A stretch of DNA of 64,000 bases from contig OZ024831.1 in assembly GCA_964016985.1 (NCBI GenBank), positions 84,028,136 through 84,092,135 on the forward strand, given 5' to 3'. The first letter of the stretch is position 1. The number at the start of each line of letters is the position of its first letter. The notes under the pieces are model-generated. The model searched no databases. It was not told the DNA's origin and saw only the letters and a list, made by a program, of their open reading frames with translations. Of this stretch, positions 1 to 10,849 are shown in pieces. This stretch comes from Anodontia alba (Eukaryota > Mollusca > Bivalvia > Lucinida > Lucinidae). A program made the translations under genes and the position numbers.

Positions 1-235
1 TTTTTTTTTCGATTTTCTACACAATAATTGTATGTTGAGTGTACTCATTAGAATCGCCTCAATGAGGCAATTCTAATGAGTACACACAACATACAATTTC
101 ACAATAAAATAAAAAAAATCCCTAAATATTTGTTTTCTTGTGCTGTCGGAAGAACTTCGTAGGGACTCAAAAACGAGTTCGAATTAGCCATGGTAAACGA
201 GCCATCGGTGTTTAAGCTATTGAGGTTCGACTGTA
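1..235 (-). mobile_element. Pogo-like MITE, cut by window edge
   Basis: The right end reads TTGAGGTTCGACTG then TA, matching the CAGTCGAACCTCAATGG end of the copy at 52917-53275. The inside shares GAGCCATCGGTGTT, CATGGTAAACGAG and the central palindrome (GTACTCATTAGAATCGCCTC, about 40-95). The other terminus lies beyond position 1. Confidence 0.75.
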
Positions 236-241
236 TATATC

Positions 242-729
242 ATGTTAAATAAAACTATGGTGATACATTCTACAGTAAATATTAAGCAATACTTTTTATT
301 TTCCATCCTTTCATGGGCAAAGTTTCTCCTTTTCTTTTATTGTGCAAAAATTTTGAACATTTACCTATCTATATTACATATTTTGTTTCCATCCAAAACT
401 CATTCTGTTGCACCTCATATCATAATTTCTGACTATACATGTTGACAGGCACATATTAGATTCTATTACTTTTTTATTTGGTTTTTAAGTTATTGTGCAA
501 TTTTCATTATTTATAGTTAACAACTTTTATGAATATTATAAACAGCTTAAGACATACAAGATTTTATGTTTGCTTTTAAAAGTAAATAGATATGGTAACA
601 TAAGAGTCAAACATTTATGCAATATACATGTAGTATGTATTTGCAAAAGCAGAGATTTGATTAATGCTACAACTAATAAACACAAAGCTTTACACCAAAC
701 AAACAAGACCTATGTTAGCCCTATTACTC
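242..729. other. AT-rich unique-looking stretch
   Basis: No repeat family, exon motif or RNA gene could be recognised here. Short open frames are AT-rich and show no family signature. Confidence 0.5.
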
Positions 730-943
730 TTAACCCTTGTCCTGCTGAACCCGGATATATCCTGCCTTTGCAAACAGTGTAGATCCAGATCAGTTGGCTT
801 CTGAAGAAGCCAACTGATCTGGATCTGCACTGTTTGTCATTAAGTATGTGAATTTGTATTGACAACCTGGATCAAGTAATCTGACTGGCTGAAAGTTAGA
901 AGTGGGTGTGGCATCTTAATTTATTCAGCAGGACAAGGGTTAA
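730..943 (+). mobile_element. MITE-A copy (TTAA-flanked, hairpin core)
   Basis: TTAA occurs at both ends, with terminal repeats CCCTTGTCCTGCTGAA and its complement. The centre is a palindrome from GCAAACAGTGTAGATCCAGA through GTTGGCTTCTGAAGAAGCC to CTGCACTGTTTG. There is no coding capacity. TTAA plus a CCC start is the signature of piggyBac-type elements (inference). Confidence 0.88.
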
Positions 944-1119
944 AATTACTTAAATTTGTCAAATCAAATTTACCAACCATGAGAACAGGAATAAGTGAAG
1001 GCCTTGATTGACTGGCACATTCTCCCAGTCTGATAACAACCATTATGTTAATACACCTATGTAAAATGGAGACTGGAAACTTCTTAGCCGAAGCTTGAAA
1101 TAAGCCATTTTTTTTTTTT

Positions 1120-1245
1120 TTTTTACAAAAAACATTGACATTTTTCGCCTTTCTCCGTAAAACATAAGTGGTGGGTACTCACTAAAAGTGCCTCAGAGGA
1201 CCTTCTAAAGAGTATCCACAACTTATGTTTTTATGGTAGCTTTTG
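1120..1245. mobile_element. Degenerate MITE-D-like palindrome
   Basis: CATAAGTGGTGGGTACTCAC and the opposite arm GAGTATCCACAACTTATG form a diverged version of the GGGTACTCATTAGAAGCGCC palindrome. Confidence 0.55.
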
Positions 1246-1256
1246 AAGGACTTTAA

Positions 1257-1536
1257 CATTACGAAAACATGCCTATTCAAATATACTGGAAATGTTATCA
1301 CCAAAAAAATGAAAATTTTCAGATAAAAAATTCTAATATTTTTCATATTTCTGCTCAAAACATAGATTGTGGGTACCAGTTAGAACCACCTCGCTGAGGC
1401 GGTTCTAACGAGTACCCACAATCTACTTTTTTGAGCAGAAATAAGAAAACAAATGGATACCCCTGAAAACCCCAGTTTTACTATATAAAAGTGGGGTTTA
1501 AGGGGGTCAAAATTATATAGGCATGTTTTCGTAATG
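1257..1536 (+). mobile_element. MITE-F copy 1
   Basis: Ends are CATTACGAAAACATGCCTAT and its complement ATAGGCATGTTTTCGTAATG. A central palindrome (GTGGGTACCAGTTAGAACC / GGTTCTAACGAGTACCCAC) and the asymmetric motif CCCCAGTTTTACTATATAAA are shared with the six other copies in the window. Confidence 0.88.
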
Positions 1537-1539
1537 AAC

Positions 1540-1812
1540 CCCTGCTTTGTTGTTTGCAAAATGCAAAAAAGGACCCTTTTCTTTTGGCACATTTCAAATG
1601 TAGAAATTGTCAGGCTTGTTATCAGTTATTACATTGGCTATTTCCTATCACCTGTAGTTTTTGTAATACCAGGATAATTATTTGTAACTAAAGAGTAGTT
1701 ATTTGTAACTCTAGTCCATAATTTTTAGCAGCAATTTAACAGGTACTGTATCAAAGAGTAAGTTACAATCAGTCCCCATTTAGCTCTGAATTTTTTCATG
1801 ATTCTTTTTTAT
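1540..1812. other. Unassigned stretch
   Basis: Nothing recognisable beyond a short direct repeat (AGTAGTTATTTGTAACT). It probably separates MITE-F from the MITE-E complex. Confidence 0.4.
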
Positions 1813-1815
1813 CAG

Positions 1816-2365
1816 CTTGACACTTGGCATTCTGGGTAAAAATTTCAGCAGACAACATTTTGAAATATTTTTTCTTATTTTTTTTTTTTTTTTTTTTTTT
1901 CCAGGAAAAATAGGATTTAACATTTCATGCAAACTGTTGTTTGCATGAAATGCCAAATCTTATTTTCTGGGGAAAAATATGTCAAATATTATTCTCTGGG
2001 AAAAATAAGAAAAATATCAGTCAAATTCTATTTTCTGGGAAAAATAAGAAACATATAAATTTGTACTCTGCTGAATTTGCCAAGAGAGTGGTAAAGTTTA
2101 AAAGCATGGAATGCCTCCTAAATGACCTAAAACTTCAGTACCCAGAATGTAGGTAGTACCCATGACCACTCTCTGGGCGAATTCAGCAGACGACAAATTG
2201 GTGATATTTTTCTAATTTTCCCCAGAAAACAGGATTTAACATTTCATGCCAATTGCCTCCATTCTCCATTTGAGACAATTAGCATGAAATGTCAAAACCT
2301 GCTTTCTGGGAAAATATTTCAATGTCATCTGCTGAAAATTTTAGCCAGAGTGCTAAGCATTAAAT
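1816..2365. mobile_element. Two adjacent MITE-E copies
   Basis: Copy one (about 1816-2100) has GGCATTCTGGGTAAAAATTT, CAGCAGACAACATTTTG, the GCATGAAATG palindrome and an AGAGTGGTAAAG end. Its right arm contains repeated TTTTCTGGGAAAAATAAGAA segments, an internal expansion. Copy two (about 2158-2362) runs from CACTCTCTGGGCGAATTCAG to CAGAGTGCTAAGCATTAA. Confidence 0.8.
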
Positions 2366-2397
2366 TTGGGTCATTAGTCTATTTGCTGTAAACACTG

Positions 2398-3055
2398 CAG
2401 ATATATAGGCAGGATTCTCATACTAGGAAAGGACCCTAAGACCATATGTGAAGCAAAACCCCAGATCAGCCTGTGCACATGCAGTCTGATCCAGGCTAGT
2501 TGATAGCTACAGTTTCCTATGATTCTGAACATGGCCAACAAAGGGCCTGATTAGATTGCAAAAATGAGCCGGCTGATCCACATTAAGGCATAAAGCATTG
2601 CTCATTATAATTTGTACTCTGTAGCTGCAGCTCTATTTTTAGGGGAGCAGGGGATGGGGGTGGGGTGTGGACTGCTGGTTTCTCAGCAAATGAAAAAGTA
2701 AAGCTATAACAGGACTGACAGTATTTGAATTTTTTGCCCTTAAAAATTTATTAGATTTCAACCATTAAAAGACAACCCTTAATTACAGAGTTCTGGTCAG
2801 TATTTATATTTGTCATCCCACACATTCACTGTCAATCACACCTTTTCTTCTCTTATCAAAAAGAAGACTCAAGTTCCATTCTTGTTGGAAAATAGAACAA
2901 TTTGCTCCACAAACACAAATGATACCAAACAGGGCCATTTAGAATGAAATAATGCTCATTCACTCAACCTGGGAGCAATGCAATACCTCAGGACAATGAA
3001 ATCACCAGGTTATGAATGAATACATTTTGACCCCTTCATCCCTGCAGACTGTTAC
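2398..3055. other. MITE-O-like segment then unassigned sequence
   Basis: About 2398-2610 resembles MITE-O (CAGATCAGCCTGTGCACATG, GGCCAACAAAGGGCC). The remainder holds a short G-rich run near 2640-2665 and nothing else that I recognise. Confidence 0.45.
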
Positions 3056-3059
3056 CTTT

Positions 3060-3126
3060 GCAAACAGTGCAGATCCAGATGAGATGGCTCATAACGAGCC
3101 ATCTCATCAGGAACTACACTGTTTGC
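3060..3126. repeat. Solo core-2 hairpin
   Basis: GCAAACAGTGCAGATCCAGA opens and CTACACTGTTTGC closes a palindrome with inner arms GATGGCTC / GAGCCATC. It is the same core seen inside MITE-A, -K and -L, here without recognisable outer ends. Confidence 0.7.
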
Positions 3127-3136
3127 CATTCTGTTT

Positions 3137-3282
3137 TTTTGTTTGTTTGTGTTGAGGTTTTACGACCCAGTCAACCCAATGGGGTCATGTCGAGCGCGGT
3201 CAGTTTACCTAACCACACGTTTACTGGGCAGGCTTAGTCCTCTAAGCGGTTAACCAGTATTGTGCACATTCTTTCACCAAAA
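3137..3282 (-). mobile_element. SINE-1 fragment (tail part, no tRNA head)
   Basis: It has GTTTGTGTTGAGGTTTTACG, CCCAGTCAACCCAATGGGGT and GTGCACATTCTTTC, matching the 3' half of the full SINE-1 at 17463-17768. The element reads on the minus strand. The head is missing. Confidence 0.8.
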
Positions 3283-3537
3283 AAATTTAGACTGAAACCC
3301 CTTTTTGCACTAGTGGACATGTCCCAATTCAAGGATGGAAAAGTGCACTTCAGAAACTCAGGGAAGAAAGTTAAACAACTGCAAGACTGTAGAAATCACA
3401 CCTGCAACTGCGGCATACAGAAATTTTTGCATATTCTCAAAAATGCATGTCCATAACTCCAGATAAGAGGGATTATCCTCGTAATATTTTTCTTATTTCT
3501 CCAAAAAAAATGTACTTTGTGGATCTTGACATCACTC

Positions 3538-3741
3538 CTAACCTTTACCACTTTCTGGGCTAATTCAGCAGATGACAAATTAGTGATATTTTTCTTATTT
3601 TTCCCAGAAAATAAAATTAGACATTTCATGCAAATTGGAGACAATCTGCATGAAATGTAAAATCCTGTTTTCTGGGGAAAATAAGAAAATATTTCAAAAT
3701 GTTGTCTGCTGAAATTTTTACCCAGAGTGTTAAGCATTAAC
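3538..3741. mobile_element. MITE-E copy with MITE-D half upstream
   Basis: Ends are TAACCTTTACCACTTTCTGG and GAGTGTTAAGCATTAA, with the palindrome ACATTTCATGCAAATTG / CAATCTGCATGAAATG. About 3450-3520 is a half MITE-D (CCAGATAAGAGGGATTATCC, TTCTTATTTCTCC). Confidence 0.85.
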
Positions 3742-4020
3742 TAGTGCATTCTGATAAAACTGCCTCAAATCTTGCCTTTATTGTTCTCTGCTAAGTCAAG
3801 TAAAGCCCAATACTTCATTAATTTCACCAGGATATTCCCCTTTGACACATATAACCTCAGTTAATTTCACACAAGCTTGTTTATCTCTCACCCTAATCCC
3901 TTCTGTCTATCCCTATCCAGATATTGGTGATATATGGCTCAATTTTTAACTTGCTACTGAACTGGACCAGTATTTCTGTTTGCTTTCAAAAAATATCTGC
4001 CCAGGAAAAATAAATAATGG

Positions 4021-4229
4021 TTTAATGCTTAGCATGCTTGGTAAACATTTCAGCAGACAACATTTTGAAACATATTTTTTTTTCATTTCTCCCTAAAACT
4101 AAGACTGATATTTCATGCAAATGTCTCCTCAAAAGACAATTTGCATGAAACCTCAGTCTATTTTCAGGAAAAATAAGAAAAATGTCATCAATTTGCTGAA
4201 TTTGCCGAGAGAATGGTAAAAGGTTACAG
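4021..4229. mobile_element. MITE-E copy
   Basis: TTAATGCTTAGCATGCTTGG and CAGCAGACAACATTTTGAAA lie at the left. The palindrome is TTTCATGCAAATGTC / GACAATTTGCATGAAA, and the right end is GAGAATGGTAAAAGGTTA. Confidence 0.82.
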
Positions 4230-5158
4230 GTTGATTCCTGGGCGACTTTTGAAACTAACATTACCATTTTTTTTTGCCTGAAACTATTATTTCTAAATGA
4301 AAATTAGACGATTTGACTTTGATACAAATGCTACTGGTCAATGCATTATTGGAACAAAATAGTGTTTAAATAGGTAGTTTGCTAATAGGCTATACAGCCG
4401 AGCTGATTTGAGGGGTATCCTGATCATTTTCTCCCTTAAAAAGGGAGATAATTACATTATCACGTAAATAGTGATTATGATGGTTAGTGGTATATTCATA
4501 TTTTTATGTATTCTCATGATAAAATAAACCATTCTAGGGAAACATGATTAGATAAGGGAAGAGTAAAAATTTGTTTGAAACAAATAAGGTTTCATTTTTC
4601 TCTGAAAACTTTACACAAATATTTACTGTACCTAATATTCAAATTATCTGCCTTGACCAAGCTTTTCTATATAGTCTAGTTAGTAAACTACTTACTTATC
4701 AAAACAATTGCCTGAGAAATGGGTTTGGCACAAAAGTGAAGCCCCTTTGACTCGATTACATCTAAAGTAGGTCAGGTATCAACCTTTTAAATGATTCCTT
4801 ACAGAATATCATGAAACAATTACATTAATAGTTTGCAGAAAATTGTTCCAAACAAATTTGTATTCTCAATTTCTGTGCTTATTAGAAACACTTCTCTCTA
4901 AATTAACTTAAAGTTTGTAGAGAAAAAACAAATCCTATTTATTTCCAACAAATTTGTAATCTGCACTTATTTAAAATTGCTTCTCTATATTATAGCATTG
5001 AATAAAAGATCTGATGTTTCAAAAGCACTTGGGTCATTATCATTATTTTATTTGAGCTGTGTTATAACAAAGAGCTTTTTTTCCTATCTGCATCGCTCCA
5101 ACCGATAAGAATTTTTTTCCTTGTTTCTCCATGAAAGCATGTGATGCACAACTCAGGA
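4230..5158. other. AT-rich unassigned stretch
   Basis: I see no palindrome, tandem repeat, coding motif or RNA gene in this stretch. Confidence 0.45.
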
Positions 5159-5159
5159 A

Positions 5160-5365
5160 ATGGGCCCTTATGCATTATGAGGATAACATAGGTTCAGATC
5201 AGGGTGCACATCTGTGCAGTCTAATCTGGGCATTTTCTGTTCATTGACATGTACTACAGTATCCACTGATTCTGTAAGCAGACAACAAAGGCCCAGATCA
5301 GCCTGCGCTTATGCGCAGGCTGATCAGGGACTGTTTTGTCTGCAAATTAAATAAAGGCCCTTTTG
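5160..5365. mobile_element. MITE-O copy with strong hairpin
   Basis: GGGCCCTTATGCATTATGAG at the left pairs loosely with TTAAATAAAGGCCC at the right. The inside holds CCCAGATCAGCCTGCGCTTA followed by TGCGCAGGCTGATCAGGG, an exact hairpin. Related segments are at 2398-2610, 48530-48680 and 58866-59034. Confidence 0.65.
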
Positions 5366-5428
5366 ATGCATGGTGCATCATATGTTATTGGTACTCATTC
5401 GAAGTGCCTTGGTACCACAATGTTTTAA

Positions 5429-5650
5429 TGGCCCAGTAGTTCAAAGTATTGTTAGCTTAACGAGCTCGTAAATTACAAACTCATTAACTATTGTAGCAAA
5501 GGTATTTTCAAATACAAAGATACTTTTGCTGCAAAAATGTGAGTAGCTTTCGCTAGCAAAAAATATCAATGAATTTGCTATATTTTAAGATAGAAATTTC
5601 AACGTCAAGTTAGCTAACAACTTTGTTAAGTTTTGAACAACTAGGCCCAG
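5429..5650. mobile_element. MITE-N copy (GGCCCAGTAGTTCAAAG ends)
   Basis: Terminal inverted repeats are GGCCCAGTAGTTCAAAG and TTTTGAACAACTAGGCCCAG. A half copy starting CCCAGTTGTTCAAAGCTAAC is at about 10431-10545. The superfamily is not certain. Confidence 0.75.
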
Positions 5651-5719
5651 TTGAGGGACACAAATTAATCCTCTATCGTCCCTGTTTGCATACTGTTTCA
5701 TTTTGATATGCCGTAAATA

Positions 5720-6321
5720 TGACTAGATGAGTGGCAAACAGTGTAGACCTTGATCAGATACTGCATTCTGTGGCGTCTGACCTGGGCATAACTCCAGATA
5801 AGAGGGGTATCAGAAAAAATTATTCTTATTTCTACATGAAAACATTCATTGTGGGTATAGTGAACCTTTGTTACGACAGCATTTGTTCCTAAAGACATTG
5901 CCATTAAAATGAATTTGCTGTTGTACAGAATACTTCATGAGCAGACTGATATGTAAAAAAGGTCTTGTTTTGTTCTTATTTCCATATTGAACATATGTTT
6001 TGGATATTTGTTAGAATCGCCTCAGTGAGGTGATTCTAACAAATATCCAAAACATTAGTTTCTTTAAAGCATTAGATACAACATTCTTGCATAATTTGTG
6101 ACTAATTGTTACCTCTTAAGAGAAGGTTTCTTGCCAGTCAAATTGTCATCATAACTTATTTTGTCGTTGTATCGAGTGTCAGTATCAAGAAGGTTGTCTG
6201 TACTTGTAAGAAGCACCTCGGTGGGGAGCATCTAAGGAGTACTCACAATGTATGTTTTTGTGTAGAAAAAAAAAGAAATATCAATACTTTTTGATTGAAA
6301 AAAGCTCTTTATTTGTAGCTA
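5720..6321. mobile_element. Mosaic of core-2 and MITE-D fragments
   Basis: About 5723-5790 is half of a core-2 hairpin (GGCAAACAGTGTAGACCTTG). About 5791-5865 is a MITE-D left half. 6000-6060 is a core-1 palindrome (GGATATTTGTTAGAATCGCC and its complement). 6205-6321 is a MITE-D right half ending TTGAAAAAAGCTC. No full element remains. Confidence 0.6.
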
Positions 6322-6348
6322 TAAACTTTGGTCTACACTGTTTGCTAA

Positions 6349-6549
6349 GGTTAAGTTGGAGTTTAACGGCCCAGTCAACACTATTAAGGTCATGTCGAGT
6401 CGGTCAGTTTACCTAACCACACTTTTTCTGGGAAGGATTACAGAATACAATTTTTATTTTCTGTCGGTAGAGAGTAACAATTTAACATTTGCTATGAACA
6501 TAGTCCTCTAAGCCACCAGTACTTCTGCACATTCTTTCGCCAGAAACTG
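6349..6549 (-). mobile_element. SINE-1 fragment, diverged
   Basis: AACGGCCCAGTCAACACTAT, GTCATGTCGAGTCGGTCAGT and CACATTCTTTCGCCAGAAAC match the tail and middle of SINE-1. About 40 bases of unrelated sequence interrupt it near 6440-6490. No tRNA head was found. Confidence 0.75.
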
Positions 6550-6830
6550 ACAACTGTTTGCTCAGCCTCTCTGTCTGAATATTATATGGGTTATTCAGTA
6601 TGTCATAAAGACCCTTTTCTTCTGTTCCAGCTCATTTTATTCTTTCAGTCTTACCAGCTGTTTCATTAACAGCAGTAAGTGGGGTTATACCAACAAATAT
6701 TGTCAATATGCCATTACACCTGTCATTTCTTAACTTGTAGGCCAAACCATTCCAAACAAAATCAAAAATGAAAAGAAGAGGTTAAAAAGGTACATCTACA
6801 CCCATACAGGTCACACCACATATCAACATA

Positions 6831-7014
6831 AAAAGGTACCTTATTCATGATGACCTCTTTATAACACGGTTCATTATAACACGGTTTTGGATATAACACG
6901 ATTCAAAAATGGACCCCAAAAATGTATAGATTATATTGAAAAATGACCATAAAAGCAATAGTGTTATAAAGAGGTTGTGATGTATCATCATAAAAAGGTA
7001 CCTTATTCATGATG
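6831..7014. mobile_element. Small TA-rich MITE between 22-bp direct repeats
   Basis: Inverted ends ACCTCTTTATAACACGG and GTGTTATAAAGAGGTTGTGA bound about 125 bp. Outside them an identical 22-bp direct repeat (AAAAGGTACCTTATTCATGA plus TG) lies at 6831-6852 and 6993-7014. The TIRs resemble pogo/Tigger-type ends (inference). Confidence 0.65.
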
Positions 7015-7019
7015 TTCGT

Positions 7020-8355
7020 AAGTCCATGTAATGTATATTGCCCCCCAACCCCTGTTCCCCTATAAAACATCGCGAAAAGGCTTTGCACAGGTATACATTT
7101 TTAATGACAGATTCTATCTGTCATTCCTCGTTGCCATGCACGGTTTTAGAGAAAGTGACTTTGACTACTATTCAATTTCGTATTCATCCGCGCACAAAAG
7201 TAGACCCAATGTTTCAATGTGTGTATATTAGTACGCCATTGAAGAGCTGTCCATACAAAAGGTAGTGCAACTTGTGCTTGATCTATGGCGAGAGTCGCTG
7301 AGAAAACCTGCCTTAATATATGTGCGAACAACAAAGGCGCAGATCAGCCTGCGCAGCGCCTTTGTTGTTCCCTGTAGCTCGGGGTTTTTTTGACGAGGAA
7401 GTGTCTCACAAACTTAAATGGAGAACAGAATGATACCAGGAATTTATTAGTTTCTCTTAGAATCTGCCATTTCAGGGCTATTCAGCCCTTTGATTATAAT
7501 AGGCAAATTCTAAAAGTTCTCAATAGTTTTAAAGGTTTTTATGGACCGTGTCTGTTTGCATAATCATAAGGATTGAAAGCAATAGATTTTTTTGTTTTTT
7601 GGGTGGTGAACGGTGGGGGATGGAGGGGGGTATAGTGGGGGTGGGGGAAAGGGTGAAGGGGGAAGGTTGGGAGTTGGGCTCATCAGGGCTGCAGGTAAAC
7701 TATTTGCAGAAAAAAATATTAGTTACTTGTCCCACACGCCTGCAAACCCTGACCCTACAAAAATATTGTTCTAGGATCTCATTAATAGCTAGCATCTCTG
7801 ACAGTTGCATGCAATAAGATTCCAGAAAACATCCTTCCAAAGAAAATATCCAGAACATATGTACTTTCTAACAGAACTATTAAACTGAATTTACTGCTTT
7901 ATTTACAGCTTTGCAAAAAGAGGAATGTTTCAATTCTATGGTGTCAGTCCAGATTAATAATGAGTATTCAGAAAATTACTAGCATTTATATTTTTTAATC
8001 ATTGCACTAAATCAAATGTTAAGGGTACTCATTAGAACAGCCTCAGTGAGGCACTATGTTTTAGTGCAAAACTTAACCTTACTTATCAGCAAATTATCAC
8101 CTTATTTATCTGAAGCTGTACAAATTGATTTACAAGCACAATTTTATTAAATACATTCTCATAAATATTATATGCTTAAGAAGATGAATGGCCTAGGTAT
8201 TATACTTAATATGTTCTCTAACAATGAAACAACATCTACCTTGTATTTAAAAATCCAATTATGAGCAATATTATACACCTGTGGGAGCCAATTTAACCTT
8301 AACTCTACACAGGTAAAACTTAGTGGACAACCCTGTCTGATTTGACCCGCTCTGA
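7020..8355. other. Mostly unassigned; hairpin, G-rich tract and MITE-D fragment
   Basis: 7326-7370 is a hairpin (AACAACAAAGGCGC / GCGCCTTTGTTGTT). 7600-7680 is G-rich on the + strand. 8022-8060 is a half core-1 (GGGTACTCATTAGAACAGCC). Open frames here overlap one another on both strands without any family signature. Confidence 0.5.
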
Positions 8356-8358
8356 ATA

Positions 8359-9116
8359 AAAGTGCTGTCGCAGGGCAGCATAGCTAGTCTGAATCACATT
8401 TTGCCAGTAACATGGAAAATATTTAAGTGCAAAATCAGTTGAATTGCTAACCCTTGATGCTCATCAATCAAACAGCCTTCAAGATATAAGGCAAAATCAC
8501 TGGACCATGGAATATAGGTCACAGTGACCTACATTTATTTTGAGGTCAAAGGTTGTGACCCACCGACTCATTTTAAAATTTAGTTTAATGCTCAGCCATC
8601 AAATAGTCTTCAAGATATAAGGTAAAAACATAGGACCATAAAATATAGGTCACAGTGACCTACATATAATGAGGTCAAAGGTTGTGTCCTACTGAACTTG
8701 TTATCAAAAAGTTTGATTCCCATCCATCAAATAGTCTTCAAGATATATAATAAGGCAAAATCACTGGATCATAAAAAAAACAGGTCATCATGACCTACAC
8801 TTCATGATCCATAATTTATTGTGATAAGGTTGACTGATGTCTGATCAAGTATCTCTATAACTTGGTTGAATATCAAGGAAGCAGAAAATTACTTTTCTGA
8901 GGTGTCCTAAATTTTGACCCCTAGCCCCAACTTGGGGCTAGAGGTATCCATGTTCCAAATATAAATGCTTTCTGATAAGGGATTGTTGAGATATGAACTT
9001 TTGAATAACTTAAACGTTAAACTTTACCGCAGTGTGATGGGAACGCAAATGCAAACACAGACGGCCGAGCTGACTACAATAGCTTTCCTTGTATTTTGTA
9101 CAGGCGAGCTGAAAAT
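8359..9116 (+). mobile_element. G element copy 1 (tandem-repeat element)
   Basis: The left end has GTGCTGTCGCAGGGCAGCAT and the right end ACAATAGCTTTCCTTGTATT then CAGGCGAGCT. Inside are about three diverged units with CTTCAAGATATAAGGCAAAA and TATAGGTCACAGTGACCTAC. The same ends and units occur at 31257-32660. The architecture (non-coding, tandem core, short AGGCGAGC-type terminus) resembles bivalve pearl/Helitron-like elements (inference). Confidence 0.75.
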
Positions 9117-9430
9117 ATCAAACCAATATCTAAAGGCAGGCAAAGTATCAACTAGATTTAACTTAAGCTTCAGGAGATATGAAATTCTAAAAACATTAAC
9201 CAAAAAACTTTAATGTAAAAATTTCAAAGTCTGTGACCTTGACCTCAATGCTAGTGAGTGGGGTGGGAATGGTGCAGCATAAAATTTTAGAATAGTACCT
9301 AATATCAGTTTAAGTATCAACTGGATTCAGCTGAAACTTTAGAAGATATAAACTTCTATGGAAAAAATTTAACAAAAAAACTTAAACATAAATTTCAGTC
9401 CATGACCTTGACACATTTTCATATGCCCAT
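9117..9430 (+). repeat. Two-unit repeat following G element
   Basis: AAGTATCAACTAGATTTAAC (9147 on) and AAGTATCAACTGGATTCAGC (9313 on) start two similar stretches, each ending near a TGACCTTGAC sequence (9234 and 9403). Confidence 0.6.
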
Positions 9431-9461
9431 GCACATCTACATAACATATCCTAAATATGTC

Positions 9462-9656
9462 ATAGGTCTAGATAAGGGAGGGTATCCGGTAAATATTTTT
9501 TTTTTTATTTCTCCATGAAAACATATGTTGTGGGTACTCATTAGAAGCGCCTCGGCGAGGCACTTCTATTGAGTATCCACAACATATGTTTTTGTAGAGA
9601 AATAAGAAAAATATCAATACTTTTGGATTGAAAAAAGCGCCTTAACTAGTGCTATG
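9462..9656. mobile_element. MITE-D copy, full length
   Basis: Ends are ATAGGTCTAGATAAG and CTTAACTAGTGCTAT. A long palindrome is built from CTCCATGAAAACATATGTTG, GGGTACTCATTAGAAGCGCC and their complements. TTGGATTGAAAAAAGCGCC lies near the right end. TA-like flanks suggest the Tc1/mariner group. Confidence 0.85.
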
Positions 9657-9821
9657 ATATGTGTCAGAGCTTCCTGTTTGTAACACTGATGGTCCAGGAG
9701 CAAACAGTATCCATTACAAATGGACAGACAGACAGGATGACATCATCTCATCTCCCATTACCCATCCCCTCCCTAAAAAAAAAGAAACACTCATTGTTTG
9801 CCTGCTCCAACAAGATAAATT

Positions 9822-9965
9822 TTTAACATTTAGCATGCTGGATAAAAATTAAGACAACTCTTCAAAATATTTTCTTATTTTTCCTAGAAAATAGGATTTG
9901 GTTACTTCTTGCAAATTGTCTTGCAAGAAATGTCAAATGCTATTTTCTGGGAATTTTTTAGAAAC
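9822..9965. mobile_element. MITE-E copy, partial
   Basis: TTTAGCATGCTGGATAAAAA, TTCTTATTTTTCCTAGAAAA and the short palindrome CTTGCAAATTG / CTTGCAAGAAATG. The right terminus is lost. Confidence 0.7.
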
Positions 9966-10006
9966 ACAACGCATAAAAATGTTGAACCTTATTTTCTAGG
10001 TTTTAT

Positions 10007-10098
10007 TTATACCATGGTTCATGCTCATGTACGATGCGATAATGCACAAGCGTGAGCAAGTGCATTATCACACGTACATGCCCAGAACCATGGTATAA
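10007..10098. repeat. 92-bp palindrome with TTATACCATGGTTC arms
   Basis: Arms TTATACCATGGTTC and GAACCATGGTATAA are perfect. Inner arms CATGTACG..GATAATGCAC and GTGCATTATCACACGTACATG are near perfect. No second copy was seen in the window. Confidence 0.75.
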
Positions 10099-10430
10099 CT
10101 GATTTTTCACATTTGCATGCATGTAGACCATCTACATCGTGAAATATTTCATGCTGAAAGTTGGGAAATTAGGCCACTATGTGATAAGTTAAAAATAAGC
10201 AAACTAATGACTTGTCACCTGAATATTTTGCCCACAGACTGCTAATACCTGTTGTAAAGGAGCCAACTAAAAAGAAAATTTAATCTGATAAAGTAAACTG
10301 TCACTTGTAATCATGTTTTATTTATTACCCCAAGAAATCTTCATGATAAAATTTCATAAATGAATTAATTATCATAAGCAGCTGCAAGTCAAATACATTC
10401 TTCCATTTTCAACATCAACTGGAAATCAGG

Positions 10431-10846
10431 ACCCAGTTGTTCAAAGCTAACAACATCGTTAGTTAACGATTCGTTAAAATTTACATCGAGTGATACGCAA
10501 ATATGCTGCAATTTTTTGCTGAAAAAATGTGAGTAGCTTTTGCAGTGCCTCTATATGGCCACAATATACTTAAACTCACTACAATGTTTTAAAAGTCACT
10601 CGAAAAAAACAAATAGAAAGAATTTCATTGATTTGTTTGTGTTAAGGTTTTATGGCCCAGTCAACCCAATGGGATCAATTTGAGACTGGTCAGTTTACCT
10701 AACCACACAAAGAAGCCAACTGATCTGATCTGCACTGTTTGTCATTAAGAATGTGAATTTAGAGCAAAAATCTGGATCAAGTAATCTGATTGGCTGAAAA
10801 TTAAAAGTGGGCATGGCATCTTAATTTATTCAGCAGGATAAGGGTA
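10431..10846. mobile_element. Chain of truncated elements: MITE-N, SINE-1, MITE-A
   Basis: 10431-10545 is the left half of MITE-N. 10637-10710 is SINE-1 tail sequence (GTTTGTGTTAAGGTTTTATG). At 10710 it joins the right half of MITE-A (AGAAGCCAACTGATCTG to CAGCAGGATAAGGGTA). The SINE-1/MITE-A junction is abrupt, so one element truncated the other. Confidence 0.7.
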
Positions 10847-10849
10847 AAA

